From NCBI GenBank assembly GCA_030916885.1, contig JAUPVT010000024.1:1-64000 (forward strand): DNA of 64,000 bases, in the 5' to 3' direction. This DNA comes from Chlamydiota bacterium. GTDB taxonomy: Bacteria > Chlamydiota > Chlamydiia > Chlamydiales > Rhabdochlamydiaceae. The translations under genes were made by a program, and so were the position numbers. Shown in pieces: positions 1 to 8,902 of the stretch. Under the pieces are notes generated by a model. It searched no databases. It saw nothing but the letters and a program-made list of their open reading frames with translations, and was not told the origin of the DNA. Every line of letters begins with the position of its first letter. Position 1 is the first letter of the stretch.

Positions 1-139
1 TGATCCTATTCCTTTTGCGCTTCTTCTCTTTCACGCTAAGGAAGTAAACAACATACATAATATACCTCTTTTTTCGCAAACCCTTTTCTCTCTTTTATCC
101 GCTTTTTCATAGAGGAAAAAAATATAAACATTATCGAAT

Positions 140-1399
140 TTAAGTCAAAAAAGGTCTGAGAATTAAATAGCTCAGCATGCCTGTCAGATAGCCAATACCT
201 ACAGGAAGGCTCATTTTTTTAGCATAAGAGAGAAAATCAATCTTTTCGATACCCATAATCGCAACACCTGCTGATGAGCCAATGATTAAAATACTTCCCC
301 CTGTTCCAGCTGCATAAGCAATCATGTGCCAAAAAGAAGAATCCATTGGAAATACTTCTAATGGGTACATGCCCATTGTAGCTGCAACTAAAGGAACGTT
401 ATCTATGATTGCAGAAAAAATACCCAGTAAAGTAGCAATCCAGGTAGGGTTATCAATTGTTTTATTTAACCACTCTGCCGCAATTTTTAGTATTCCAGCA
501 GACTGCAACGCTGCTACAGAGAGTAAAATTCCTAAAAAAAACAATACTCCTGAAGTATCTACTCGAGTCAGCACATGAGGGACCCTTAAATGCTTTCTTT
601 CCTCATGCGGATAGTGCATTAGGTCTGTAACAATCCATAAAAGAGCTAGAGCTAAAATTACTCCCATGAAAGGAGGAAGCCCTGTTAGCCCTTTAAAAAT
701 AGGAACAAAAATCAATCCTCCTATTCCTAAAGAAAAGACAACCTTAGCTCCAGGTTCAGCAGGTTCTACTTTTTGCAAATCAGCAGAAGTGAATTTTCCT
801 TTTAATCTTAAAGAATACCAAATAAGAGGAATGAGCAGCGAGATGATTGATGGAATAATTAAAGCTTTTATTACAGAAAAGCTAGAAAGCTGGCCATTAA
901 TCCAGAGCATTGTAGTTGTGACATCTCCAATTGGCGTCCAAGCACCCCCTGCATTAGCAGCAACTACGACAATACAAACCATTAAGAATCTCTCTTTTCT
1001 ATCAGGGATTAATTTACGTAATAAGGATACGATTAAAATAGTTGTGGTTAGATTATCAAGAACTGCAGAGAGAAAAAATGAAGCAACTGAAATAACCCAT
1101 AACATTTTTCTTTTAGATCTTGTCCTCAATCGGTCTGTAATGATCTTAAAGCCCCGATGAGAATCAATAAGCTCTACTAACGTCATAGCTCCGATTAAAA
1201 AAAAGATAATTTGCGAAATCTCTGAAACGTGATGACCCAAATCGTATAAATCTGACGAAATTTTGCATGACATATAAATCGTCCAGCAAATAGTACCAAT
1301 AAGTAGCGCAACAGCTGTTTTATTCACTTTGATATAATACTCTAAAATAATTGCGAAATACCCCAAGACAAAAACAACTACAATCAGAAAATATTCCAT
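140..1399 (-). CDS. nhaD: NhaD-type Na+/H+ antiporter
   Basis: Inner-membrane sodium/proton antiporter of the NhaD / ion transporter superfamily, expected to export Na+ in exchange for protons. The 419-residue protein is almost entirely hydrophobic, with about a dozen membrane segments. It carries the conserved segments typical of the family: SAVLDNLTTTILIVSL near residue 112, AANAGGAWTPIGDVTT near residue 148, and a second inverted-repeat half with FSAIIDNVPLVAA near residue 330 and AGTGGSILIIGSSAG near residue 366. The start is an ATG preceded by AAGGAG. It is the last gene of the minus-strand run at the left edge, 39 bp after kdsD. Length is normal for the family. Confidence 0.9.
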   Translation of the reverse strand: MEYFLIVVVFVLGYFAIILEYYIKVNKTAVALLIGTICWTIYMSCKISSDLYDLGHHVSEISQIIFFLIGAMTLVELIDSHRGFKIITDRLRTRSKRKMLWVISVASFFLSAVLDNLTTTILIVSLLRKLIPDRKERFLMVCIVVVAANAGGAWTPIGDVTTTMLWINGQLSSFSVIKALIIPSIISLLIPLIWYSLRLKGKFTSADLQKVEPAEPGAKVVFSLGIGGLIFVPIFKGLTGLPPFMGVILALALLWIVTDLMHYPHEERKHLRVPHVLTRVDTSGVLFFLGILLSVAALQSAGILKIAAEWLNKTIDNPTWIATLLGIFSAIIDNVPLVAATMGMYPLEVFPMDSSFWHMIAYAAGTGGSILIIGSSAGVAIMGIEKIDFLSYAKKMSLPVGIGYLTGMLSYLILRPFLT

Positions 1400-1438
1400 T
1401 TTCTTAAAGCTCCTTGATAAAACAAAATTAATAACCTT

Positions 1439-2407
1439 TTAAGTAATTCCCGCTTGAATAATATCATGCATGCGTAAAATGCCTATTACGGTACGATCCT
1501 CCAATACAACAGGTAAAATCGTCATATATTTTTTTGGATCTCTTTGCATAAGAGTCAGAGCATCCCAAGCAAGCAAATCTTGGTTTATAACTACAGTAGA
1601 ACTTGTCATTAAATCCCTCATGGGTTGCTCTAGAGCAGAATCACCCCTTACCTGTAAAGTCCTTCGTAAATCTCCGTCTGTGAAGATTCCCAGTAGTTTT
1701 TTTGTCCCATCTACGATCAAAATTGCTCCACATTTTTTATCAGACAACTCAAACAAAACATCAATGAGTTTATCTGAGGGATCAGCTAGAGGGATCTTTT
1801 GATTACAAATCATTAATTCTTTGACTTTTAATGTCACTTTTTTACCAATAGAACCAGCAGGATGGTTCAGAGAATACTTGATAAGATCAAATTGGTTTTT
1901 ATGCATTAAAGAAATAGCCAGAAGATCTCCAAACAATAACTGCACCATTGTAGAAGTGGTTGGAGCTAAATTAAAAGGACACAATTCTTTTTCAACCGGT
2001 AAATAAATAGATAAATCAGCTAAACGAGAAAGACGTGAATCTAGATTTGAAACAACTGCTATAATGGATGTTTTTCTTTTTTTAGCAAAAGGAATTAGAT
2101 GTAATAGCTCTTCTGTTTCTCCACTACGACTGAATAATATAAGTAGATCCTTCTCAGACAGGATCCCTATATCTCCATGTAAAAAATTAGTGGGAGGAAA
2201 GTATAATGCTTTTGTTCCTGTAGAAATAAGCGTCATTGCAATTTTTTCAGCAATAATCCCACTTTTTCCAACCCCTGTAAGGACTAATAATCCTGATACT
2301 TTGCTGCATTGATTGATTACTTTTTGGAGTTGCTCTAAAGGCAAATTGGTAAAATAATGCGCTAAATATTGTTTCTGTCTATCGAGTATTTCTTGTATTT
2401 GTTGCAT
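1439..2407 (-). CDS. kdsD: Arabinose-5-phosphate isomerase (KdsD/KpsF/GutQ family)
   Basis: Converts ribulose 5-phosphate to arabinose 5-phosphate, the first committed step of Kdo synthesis for lipopolysaccharide. An N-terminal SIS sugar-isomerase domain (about residues 35-180) contains LTGVGKSGIIAEKIAMTL and LFSRSGETEELL. Two CBS domains follow (about 195-322), for example GAILIVDGTKKLLGIFTDGD. The length of 322 residues matches the E. coli enzymes. LpxK and GmhA, which also serve LPS synthesis, lie a few kilobases away. I recall chlamydiae having this gene close to an E2 acyltransferase gene, as here. Confidence 0.93.
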   Translation of the reverse strand: MQQIQEILDRQKQYLAHYFTNLPLEQLQKVINQCSKVSGLLVLTGVGKSGIIAEKIAMTLISTGTKALYFPPTNFLHGDIGILSEKDLLILFSRSGETEELLHLIPFAKKRKTSIIAVVSNLDSRLSRLADLSIYLPVEKELCPFNLAPTTSTMVQLLFGDLLAISLMHKNQFDLIKYSLNHPAGSIGKKVTLKVKELMICNQKIPLADPSDKLIDVLFELSDKKCGAILIVDGTKKLLGIFTDGDLRRTLQVRGDSALEQPMRDLMTSSTVVINQDLLAWDALTLMQRDPKKYMTILPVVLEDRTVIGILRMHDIIQAGIT

Positions 2408-2472
2408 AAAAACTTTTGTGTTTCTGTATTTGATAGTATATGCACATCCTATTTTTGCTTGAAGTCTTCAAA

Positions 2473-2497
2473 AAAAAGCCGTAAAAGAAGGCTTTTT
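2473..2497. terminator. Hairpin in the icd leader
   Basis: AAAAAGCC pairs with GGCTTTTT around a 9-nt loop, 14 bp before the icd start. The A and T runs on both sides allow it to act in either direction. It lies between divergent kdsD and icd, so it is not a simple 3' terminator. It could attenuate icd or merely be a remnant. It is seen directly; its function is inferred. Confidence 0.35.
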
Positions 2498-2510
2498 AAT
2501 TAAGGTAATA

Positions 2511-3932
2511 ATGAGCAAAAAAATTCCTATAGCAGTAGCTCATGGAGACGGAATTGGTCCTGAAATCATGAAAGCTACCTTACATATTCTACAAGAAGCT
2601 GGTGCCCCTTTAGATATTCATTCTATTGAAATAGGAGAACAAGTATACAATAAAGGCATTCTAACAGGAATTGCATATAACTCTTGGGAAATATTACGTC
2701 ACACAAAAGCTTTTTTAAAAGCGCCTATTACTACTCCCCAAGGCGGTGGGTTGAAAAGCTTAAATGTAACCATTCGCACTACTTTAGGATTGTATGCGAA
2801 TATACGTCCATGCATCTCTTATGCGCCTTTTATTGCTACAAAACACCCTAAAATGGATGTAGTTATTGTAAGAGAAAATGAAGAGGATTTATATGCAGGC
2901 ATTGAATATCGCCAAACGCAGGATGTATATAAATCGCTTAAAATTATTTCTCGTCCTGGTTCAGAAAAAATTATTCGTTACGCTTTTGAATACGCCTCTC
3001 ATCACAATCGAAAAAAAGTAACCTGCTTTACAAAAGACAATATCATGAAATTCTCTGATGGATTATTTCATAAGGTGTTTAATGAAATTGCAAAAGAATA
3101 CCCCCACATTCAGAATGAACACTGGATTGTAGATATCGGAGCAGCTAAATTGGCTGATACCCCGGAAATATTTGATGTCATTGTCATGCCTAATCTTTAT
3201 GGAGATATTCTCTCTGATGTAGCAGCCCAAATTTCTGGGTCAGTTGGAATAGCAGGCTCTGCCAATATTGGTGACAGAGGTGCAATGTTTGAGGCAATTC
3301 ACGGTTCTGCTCCAAGAAGAGCTGGACAAAATGTAGCAAATCCTTCTGCGCTTCTCTTGGGAAGCGTACTCATGCTCCTTTACTTGGAAAAGACCCTATT
3401 AGCAGAAAGAATTCATAATGCATGGTTAAAAACCATAGAAGAGGGTTTTCACACATATGATATTTTTAAAGAGGGAATTAGCAAATATAAAATGGGCACA
3501 CAAGAATTTGCTTTACAGGTAATCAAATTCTTAGATAAAAAACCGCAGCATTTGACCCCTGTAACTTATCAAAATAAGAATAAGTTTCAGACTATTCATA
3601 TTCATTCTCATTCTACTGCTGCTAAAAGAGAGCTCATTGGCGTTGATGTTTTTATCTACACTAATCAAAACCCTATTAAAGCGCTTACAACAAATAAATG
3701 GAATGCGCTTTCGCTACAAATGATCAGCAATAGAGGAGTCAAGATCTGGCCCGATGGGCAACCGGAAACTTTTTGTATTGATCAATGGCGTTTACGTTTC
3801 TTATCTAAAAATAACTTATGCATCACAAAAGAGAGAGTTCTTACTATCTTAGAAGAAGTATCTCAGGCGGGGTTTGATAGCACAGGCACGGAAAACCTTT
3901 ACCTTTTTGATAAAAAGCCCGGCTTCTCTTAA
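2511..3932 (+). CDS. icd: Isocitrate dehydrogenase, long form
   Basis: Oxidative decarboxylation of isocitrate to 2-oxoglutarate in the TCA cycle. Residues 1 to about 335 form an isopropylmalate/isocitrate dehydrogenase core: VAHGDGIGPEIMKA at the N-terminus, IRENEEDLYAGIEYRQT-like substrate loop near 122, DVIVMPNLYGDILSDVAA near 220, and HGSAPRRAGQNVANPSALL near 265. A further ~135-residue C-terminal domain makes 473 residues, like the long Thermus-type enzymes. The basic pair in APRR sits where NADP-dependent enzymes usually have K-Y, so NADP use is possible but not certain. The ATG follows AAGG. Some pathogenic Chlamydia lack this step, so it points to a fuller TCA cycle here. Confidence 0.88.
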   Translation: MSKKIPIAVAHGDGIGPEIMKATLHILQEAGAPLDIHSIEIGEQVYNKGILTGIAYNSWEILRHTKAFLKAPITTPQGGGLKSLNVTIRTTLGLYANIRPCISYAPFIATKHPKMDVVIVRENEEDLYAGIEYRQTQDVYKSLKIISRPGSEKIIRYAFEYASHHNRKKVTCFTKDNIMKFSDGLFHKVFNEIAKEYPHIQNEHWIVDIGAAKLADTPEIFDVIVMPNLYGDILSDVAAQISGSVGIAGSANIGDRGAMFEAIHGSAPRRAGQNVANPSALLLGSVLMLLYLEKTLLAERIHNAWLKTIEEGFHTYDIFKEGISKYKMGTQEFALQVIKFLDKKPQHLTPVTYQNKNKFQTIHIHSHSTAAKRELIGVDVFIYTNQNPIKALTTNKWNALSLQMISNRGVKIWPDGQPETFCIDQWRLRFLSKNNLCITKERVLTILEEVSQAGFDSTGTENLYLFDKKPGFS

Positions 3933-3998
3933 ATCAAAAAACAAGTGACCTTTAAGGCCAATAATTTCTTAAAACCTAATTTCTATTTTTTTAGAAGT

Positions 3999-4160
3999 TT
4001 ACCAATGAATTAGAATGTCTTTATTCTTCTCTGACCCAAAAATCTTCTTAAAAGTGATATCATTTTTTGGATCTAAATATCTGGAAAGTACGATAACTTT
4101 CAGTCTCTCTCTATACATTCTTTGATTAGACCTATGGGATTATCCCGTTCTAATGAAAAG
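3999..4160 (-). pseudogene. Remnant of an Rpn/PD-(D/E)XK transposase-associated nuclease
   Basis: On the minus strand an open stretch reads SRYLDPKNDITFKKIFG followed by SEKNKDILIHW and a stop. This is the conserved N-terminal signature of the Rpn (TIGR01784-like) recombination-promoting nuclease family, which is normally about 250-300 residues. Only about 35-50 residues remain, and a second fragment in another frame (…LERDNPIGLIKECIERD) lies just upstream. There is no intact catalytic domain. The rest of the 3933-4235 gap shows nothing else I can recognise. Confidence 0.5.
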
Positions 4161-4235
4161 TAAATAATTGCTAGAATTGCCCCTATTAGCTTTTACAGTT
4201 TTAAATCTTCCCATTGAAGCTAAGGTTTTTTAGGA

Positions 4236-4397
4236 TCAATTGAGGCGTTCCCAGGTTGCTTTCAAATATGTAGACAATATTATATGAGACAAAGCGGGTA
4301 TTGTATAATGGGTTGCATAACCCATCATCTGCCCTAAAAGACGACAGTAAGATACAAAATGACTAAAATTTAATTTCACTTCTTTCTTTGCAACCAA
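4236..4397 (-). CDS. Possible 53-residue ORF downstream of the E2 gene
   Basis: This short minus-strand frame, with a possible TTG start 14 bp after the E2 stop, encodes a 53-residue peptide ending YLKATWERLN. It has a protein-like composition, but I recognise no family, and the start lacks a clear ribosome-binding site. It also contains a perfect inverted repeat, ATGGGTT-GCAT-AACCCAT (4308-4325). It may be a real small gene, a fragment of a decayed gene, or chance. Confidence 0.22.
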   Translation of the reverse strand: MVAKKEVKLNFSHFVSYCRLLGQMMGYATHYTIPALSHIILSTYLKATWERLN

Positions 4398-4410
4398 CTC
4401 TTACTTAAAA

Positions 4411-5574
4411 TTAGAGCCCTTTATCCATTTCTAAGTAATGCTTTAGTGCATTTAAGAAAGCACAACCATACATACCATCGAGTACACGATGATCAAAGGT
4501 TAAAGAAAGATTAACCATATAACAAATAGCAAGGCTATCGTCTTCTCGAGGAACCACTTTTCTATAGCTAGCTCCTACACCAATAATAGCAACTTCAGGA
4601 TATCTAATGATAGGAATTCCAATTTGCACGCCAGACATACCAAAATTTGTAATGGTAATTGTACCTTCGGTTACATCACTAGGAACTAATTTTCCCTTCC
4701 GAGCTTTTTGAGATAAATCGCTGATTCCTTGAGCAATTTTTGGAAGAGGTAACTCTTGAGCTGCTTTTAAAACAGGCACCAGCAATCCCTGTTCAACACT
4801 AACTGCAATCCCCAAATTAATAAATCTCTTCATTAAAATGGTATCATTATCTAGAGAAGAATTTAATAGAGGAAATTCTTGAAGAGCCCTAACTAAAGCT
4901 CTAGCAATAAAACTAGTTAAGGTAAGTTTTGCGTTATATTTTTCCAAAAAACTCTGTTTTTCTTTTTGGATACATTTCATAATATCTGTAATATCTATTT
5001 CTGTAATCAGTGTAGCATGAGGTGCTTGATAAAAAGAGCGAACCATATTATCCGCTATCGCCTTGCGCATGCCGGTCATCTGTAATCTTTCTATAGGCTG
5101 TAAAGAGCTTTCTTCGTTTTTAGTTCTTTTTTCTAAATAAAGCTCTAAATCTCTCTTGGTGATCCTCCCTCCAGACCCTGTGCCTATAATTTTTTGCAAT
5201 TCTTCTAGATTTAGTTTATTTTTCCTAGCCAATCGTAAAAGAGCAGGTGAAAAAAAATCTTGATTTTTCTCGGCACTGATTGAAATTGGAGAAGGATTAT
5301 CGTTTTCTAGACTTTTTTTTATTTGTATACCTTCTGTAGAAATAATCGCTAAAATCTCTCCTACTTGAACATCTTGATCCACTTCTGCACAAATTTCTTG
5401 TAAAACGCCTTTTGCAGGTGAGGGAATCTCACTATTGATTTTATCAGTGGAAACTTCTAATAATGGCTCATCTAATTGAACCACTTCTCCTACTTTCTTA
5501 AACCATTGCACTACAGTAGCGTTATGAATACTCTCCCCTAGTTTAGGTAATAGTACTTTTATCTCTTCACTCAT
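4411..5574 (-). CDS. 2-oxoacid dehydrogenase E2 (dihydrolipoamide acyltransferase)
   Basis: Acyl-transferring core of a 2-oxoacid dehydrogenase complex. Domains in order: a lipoyl domain (residues 1-80) with the lipoylated lysine in EVSTDKINSEIPSP; a peripheral-subunit-binding domain (about 108-146), SPALLRLARKNKLN…GSGGRITKRDL; and the catalytic trimer domain (about 160-387), ending in the LTFDHRVLDG active-site motif. The 387-residue length is normal for a single-lipoyl E2. No E1 or E3 gene adjoins it, so pyruvate, 2-oxoglutarate or branched-chain specificity cannot be assigned; no gene symbol is given for that reason. It ends the minus-strand group with lpxK and gmhA, 9 bp after lpxK. Confidence 0.9.
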   Translation of the reverse strand: MSEEIKVLLPKLGESIHNATVVQWFKKVGEVVQLDEPLLEVSTDKINSEIPSPAKGVLQEICAEVDQDVQVGEILAIISTEGIQIKKSLENDNPSPISISAEKNQDFFSPALLRLARKNKLNLEELQKIIGTGSGGRITKRDLELYLEKRTKNEESSLQPIERLQMTGMRKAIADNMVRSFYQAPHATLITEIDITDIMKCIQKEKQSFLEKYNAKLTLTSFIARALVRALQEFPLLNSSLDNDTILMKRFINLGIAVSVEQGLLVPVLKAAQELPLPKIAQGISDLSQKARKGKLVPSDVTEGTITITNFGMSGVQIGIPIIRYPEVAIIGVGASYRKVVPREDDSLAICYMVNLSLTFDHRVLDGMYGCAFLNALKHYLEMDKGL

Positions 5575-5583
5575 CGATGCCCT

Positions 5584-6651
5584 TTAATTTGAGAAACTTT
5601 CTATTTTACCTAACATCTCTTGCCAGATAGTATGTCCTGCTACAACCTCTAATTCTACACGTAAAGCAATTACAGGTATACAGCATCCAAAAGAAGATAA
5701 TTTAACCCAATCCTTTTCTGTACATAAAATCATTTCTGCTGCTTTATCCTTACACCTTTTAGCAAATAAATTAAGCTCTTTTAACTCAAAAGGCATATGG
5801 TCCGGTAGAAGTACATGCTCTACAATACTACATCCTATTTCCCTTACAGTTTGTAAAAAACGCTCTGGCCTCCCTAGAGCACAAAATATTCCTACTTTTT
5901 TTCCAGCTACTTGCTGAGGATTGCAAACAACTACTTTCATACCAATAACTGGAGCTAAACTATATAAAGATATTTTTTTTATTAATTTTTCATACTGACA
6001 GGCCGAATCAACATGATTGGCAATAATCCAATCAGCTCGATGTAATTGAGCAGGAGTATCACGCAATAAACCACTTGGCAAAAACTTTTTTTGACCAAAA
6101 GGATCTTTTGCATCAATCATAATAATTTCTAGATTGCGCGCTAAACTTCGATATTGCATCCCATCGTCTAGTAGTAAACACTGCATTTTTTCAGCAACTG
6201 CTTTACATCCACTCTCAATACGATTTTTGCCAACCCAAATAGGCACTGAGGTTGTCTTTGCTAAAAGATAAGGTTCATCTCCACAATATTGAACCGGTAG
6301 AGTACATCCTTTTCCGTCAGAAATTTTTTCTACTCTCCCAGAGGCTTCAATTTTTGAAAGAAATCCTCTTGTAAGAATAGCTAATCTGATTTTTGGATCA
6401 AGATGCTTTACGAGTTTTTGAATCAGCGGCGTTTTACCGGTTCCTCCAGCTGCAATGTTTCCAATGCTGACTACAAAAGTAGGTAGCTTATATACTCTGC
6501 GAAAGCCCCTATCATAAGCTAAATGTCTTAAACGTACCCCTAACGAAAAAAAAATACTTATCAAAAAAAAGAAAGGAGTAAGAAAAAAAGGTTTTTTTTC
6601 TCTTTGAATTACTCGAAATACATATCGTCTTAAATGTTTAAGGAGAAACAC
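5584..6651 (-). CDS. lpxK: Tetraacyldisaccharide 4'-kinase
   Basis: Phosphorylates the 4' position of the lipid A precursor at the inner membrane. A hydrophobic N-terminal anchor (about residues 20-40) is followed by the P-loop SIGNIAAGGTGKTPL near residue 62. Further LpxK motifs are LAILTRGF near 90, GDEPYLLA near 124 and LLLDDGMQYR near 160. The 355-residue length fits. It overlaps the end of gmhA by 14 bp, so the two LPS genes are probably co-transcribed and translationally coupled. Confidence 0.92.
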   Translation of the reverse strand: MFLLKHLRRYVFRVIQREKKPFFLTPFFFLISIFFSLGVRLRHLAYDRGFRRVYKLPTFVVSIGNIAAGGTGKTPLIQKLVKHLDPKIRLAILTRGFLSKIEASGRVEKISDGKGCTLPVQYCGDEPYLLAKTTSVPIWVGKNRIESGCKAVAEKMQCLLLDDGMQYRSLARNLEIIMIDAKDPFGQKKFLPSGLLRDTPAQLHRADWIIANHVDSACQYEKLIKKISLYSLAPVIGMKVVVCNPQQVAGKKVGIFCALGRPERFLQTVREIGCSIVEHVLLPDHMPFELKELNLFAKRCKDKAAEMILCTEKDWVKLSSFGCCIPVIALRVELEVVAGHTIWQEMLGKIESFSN

Positions 6652-7240
6652 AAATAGCTCTTGGCTCCGTTTGAAAAAGTAGTGTCTCTACTTGTTCTAT
6701 AATAATATGAATAGCAGTCATATGGGCTTCTTGAATCCGATCTGAGAACTCAAATCCAGAAACGACCCATTCCAGATCAGACATTCCTTTTAGCTTTCCT
6801 CCTGTCTTACCAAGAAACGCAATTGTTTTTAGACCTTTTTTTTGTGCTGTTAACATAGCTTTAAATAGGTTGATAGAATTACCACTTGTTGTTAAAGCGA
6901 TAAATAGATCTTCTGGTTTAGCTAAAGCCTCTATTGCTCTTGCAAAAACAAAATCAAATCCCATATCATTTGCTGTACAACTTAAATGACCTGGATCGCT
7001 TAAAGCAATAGCTGGTAGAGCTTTTCTTGCATAACGAAATTGTCCTGTTAACTCCTCTGCAAAATGCATGGCATCACATAAACTTCCTCCATTACCCGCA
7101 ATCAATAATTTACCACCTTTTGTAAAACACTCAGCAATTAATTGACTGGCATTTTCGATAAAGCTCATGCTTTTTTCTTCTTTTAAAAGTATAATAGCAC
7201 GTATTGCTTCATCAACTGCATACTCGATTTCTTTTTGCAT
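6638..7240 (-). CDS. gmhA: Phosphoheptose isomerase (SIS domain)
   Basis: Converts sedoheptulose 7-phosphate to D-glycero-D-manno-heptose 7-phosphate for the LPS inner core. This is a single SIS domain of 200 residues with LLIAGNGGSLCDAMHFAEEL near residue 45, the FRYARKALPAIALS segment, and FIALTTSGNSINLFKA near 112. The DiaA-like SIS family is the main alternative, but the E-E-L-T-G-Q-F region and the lpxK neighbour favour GmhA. A heptosyltransferase-like gene at 46.8 kb gives the product a plausible use. Confidence 0.85.
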   Translation of the reverse strand: MQKEIEYAVDEAIRAIILLKEEKSMSFIENASQLIAECFTKGGKLLIAGNGGSLCDAMHFAEELTGQFRYARKALPAIALSDPGHLSCTANDMGFDFVFARAIEALAKPEDLFIALTTSGNSINLFKAMLTAQKKGLKTIAFLGKTGGKLKGMSDLEWVVSGFEFSDRIQEAHMTAIHIIIEQVETLLFQTEPRAICVSP

Positions 7241-7321
7241 AATAAATTACTCTTTTTATGAGGCAATTATAAAAGAGCTCTTGTATTATAGTAAACCTAC
7301 TTAAAGCATTTTTTAACAATC

Positions 7322-8335
7322 ATGATCTTATTATATCCCCCTGTAAAAATCGCTGTTATCGGAGCTACCGGTATTGTTGGAAGAGAAGTATTGAATCTTT
7401 TAGAAAAACGTCATTTTCCCATTGAAATGCTGCGCTGTTTTGCTTCTTTAGATTCAGAAGGCAGATCCATTCTATTTTCTGGAGAAAATATTCCGTTAGA
7501 AACTCTTTCCGAAGATAAATTACACAACATTGACCTAGCTATTTTTTGCACAAAAAAAGAGATTTCCAGTAAATGGATTCCCTATTTTACTAGACAAAAG
7601 ACCATTGTAATCGATAATAGCTCTGCTTTTAGACTTGATCCAGAGGTGCCTCTTATCATTCCAGAGATTAATCTAAAAACGCTAGCTAAACATCGTTATA
7701 TTATTGCTTCTCCTAATTGTTCTGCATCGATCATGTTAATGGCTCTTTTTCCCCTGCATCAGTACATTCCTATCCAAAGAATTCAGGCAGCTACTTACCA
7801 AGCGGTTAGCGGCGCTGGATTTCACGCTATGCAAGAATTAACCTCTGCTACACAAGCTGCATTAGAAAAAAAGCCCCATACACCAAAAATGTTACCTTTC
7901 CCATCTGCTTTTAATCTATTTTTGCACAACTCTACACTAAATGCAGATGGCTATGTTGACGAAGAGCTAAAAATGTTACAAGAAACTCGAAAAATTCTTT
8001 CTAATCCTCATATTCAGGTAAATGCAACCTGTGTACGTGTTCCTGTTTTACGAGCACATTCTCAGGCCTTAAATGTCACATTTACTCAAGAGATCTGTCC
8101 GAAAAAAGCTTATGAGCTTTTAGAGAATGCTCCTGGTGTAAAAGTATATGAAAAACGCTCAAAGAATCGCTTTCCTATGCCTATTGATGCCGCAGAGCAA
8201 GACGATGTCTACTGCGGAAGAATCAGAAAAGATCTTTCCTGTGCTAATACACTAGATCTTTGGGTGGTAGGTGATCAAATATTAAAAGGAGCCGCTTTAA
8301 ATGCTGTACAAATCGCAGAACATCTTTTAAAATAA
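7322..8335 (+). CDS. asd: Aspartate-semialdehyde dehydrogenase
   Basis: NADPH-dependent reduction of aspartyl phosphate to aspartate semialdehyde, on the route to diaminopimelate/lysine, threonine and methionine. The N-terminal Rossmann motif is VIGATGIVGREVLNLL. The catalytic cysteine lies in SPNCSASIMLMALFP near residue 130, and the substrate-binding region AVSGAGFHAMQEL near 162 is present. The 337-residue length is standard. In chlamydiae the product probably feeds mainly diaminopimelate for peptidoglycan. It is divergent from gmhA across an 81-bp AT-rich gap that must hold both promoters. Confidence 0.92.
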   Translation: MILLYPPVKIAVIGATGIVGREVLNLLEKRHFPIEMLRCFASLDSEGRSILFSGENIPLETLSEDKLHNIDLAIFCTKKEISSKWIPYFTRQKTIVIDNSSAFRLDPEVPLIIPEINLKTLAKHRYIIASPNCSASIMLMALFPLHQYIPIQRIQAATYQAVSGAGFHAMQELTSATQAALEKKPHTPKMLPFPSAFNLFLHNSTLNADGYVDEELKMLQETRKILSNPHIQVNATCVRVPVLRAHSQALNVTFTQEICPKKAYELLENAPGVKVYEKRSKNRFPMPIDAAEQDDVYCGRIRKDLSCANTLDLWVVGDQILKGAALNAVQIAEHLLK

Positions 8336-8368
8336 AGTACCTTTTTAAAAAAATTACAGGACAAAAAA

Positions 8369-8902
8369 ATGCAGTTATTTTTTACCTATGGAGTAATATT
8401 AGCTCTATTCTCTTGTTCTTTTGCTTGCTCCTCTTCTAAAGATCAGTCGCTTTCTAAAGAATCCTTGCTAAATTGTGAAAAAATAGCAGACACCATTACG
8501 GAAAAGACAGCAGAAAAATTGAAAGAGCAAAAAAACCTTTATTTAGTAACAACAGGTAGAGTGACGAAAGATGATATACGGATGATGTTAATGGGGTTTC
8601 ATCTCTACCAAGAAGTGGATTTAAAAGAAGCTAGGGAATTGCTTATCTATGCTGTCAATGAGTATTTGTTAGATATTAATAACAATGAAGAGGTAAGACC
8701 CTGTCTTCATGAATATCCTTTTACCGCAAAAAACGTAGAGATAAGAATTTGGATTTATAAGCCAGATAGTATTAAGATTAGTTATATCTCAGCCATTGAT
8801 GGAATTTTAACTTTTGATCTTCCTGAAACAAGACAGACCATTTGCAAGGAGTCTTATGAGGAAGCTTTACAAACTGTTTTTTCTCAAGGAAATGATAACT
8901 AA
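8369..8902 (+). CDS. Small lipoprotein of unknown function
   Basis: A 177-residue protein beginning with a hydrophobic signal and the cysteine-rich stretch LFSCSFACSSSKDQ, which suits lipoprotein processing (lipobox LFSC or SFAC, both slightly off-consensus). The mature part is charged and partly helical, with no motif I recognise. It lies 33 bp after asd on the same strand, so it may be co-transcribed. It ends convergently with the RluA gene, overlapping by 4 bp. I assign no function. Confidence 0.65.
   Translation: MQLFFTYGVILALFSCSFACSSSKDQSLSKESLLNCEKIADTITEKTAEKLKEQKNLYLVTTGRVTKDDIRMMLMGFHLYQEVDLKEARELLIYAVNEYLLDINNNEEVRPCLHEYPFTAKNVEIRIWIYKPDSIKISYISAIDGILTFDLPETRQTICKESYEEALQTVFSQGNDN

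Noticed and set aside
1-139. Left edge of the window
   Set aside because: AT-rich with no supported feature; too short to judge.
4308-4325. Perfect inverted repeat ATGGGTTGCATAACCCAT as a transposon end or operator
   Set aside because: It is a single copy, has no partner repeat and lies within a possible coding frame; kept only as a note under the 53-residue ORF.
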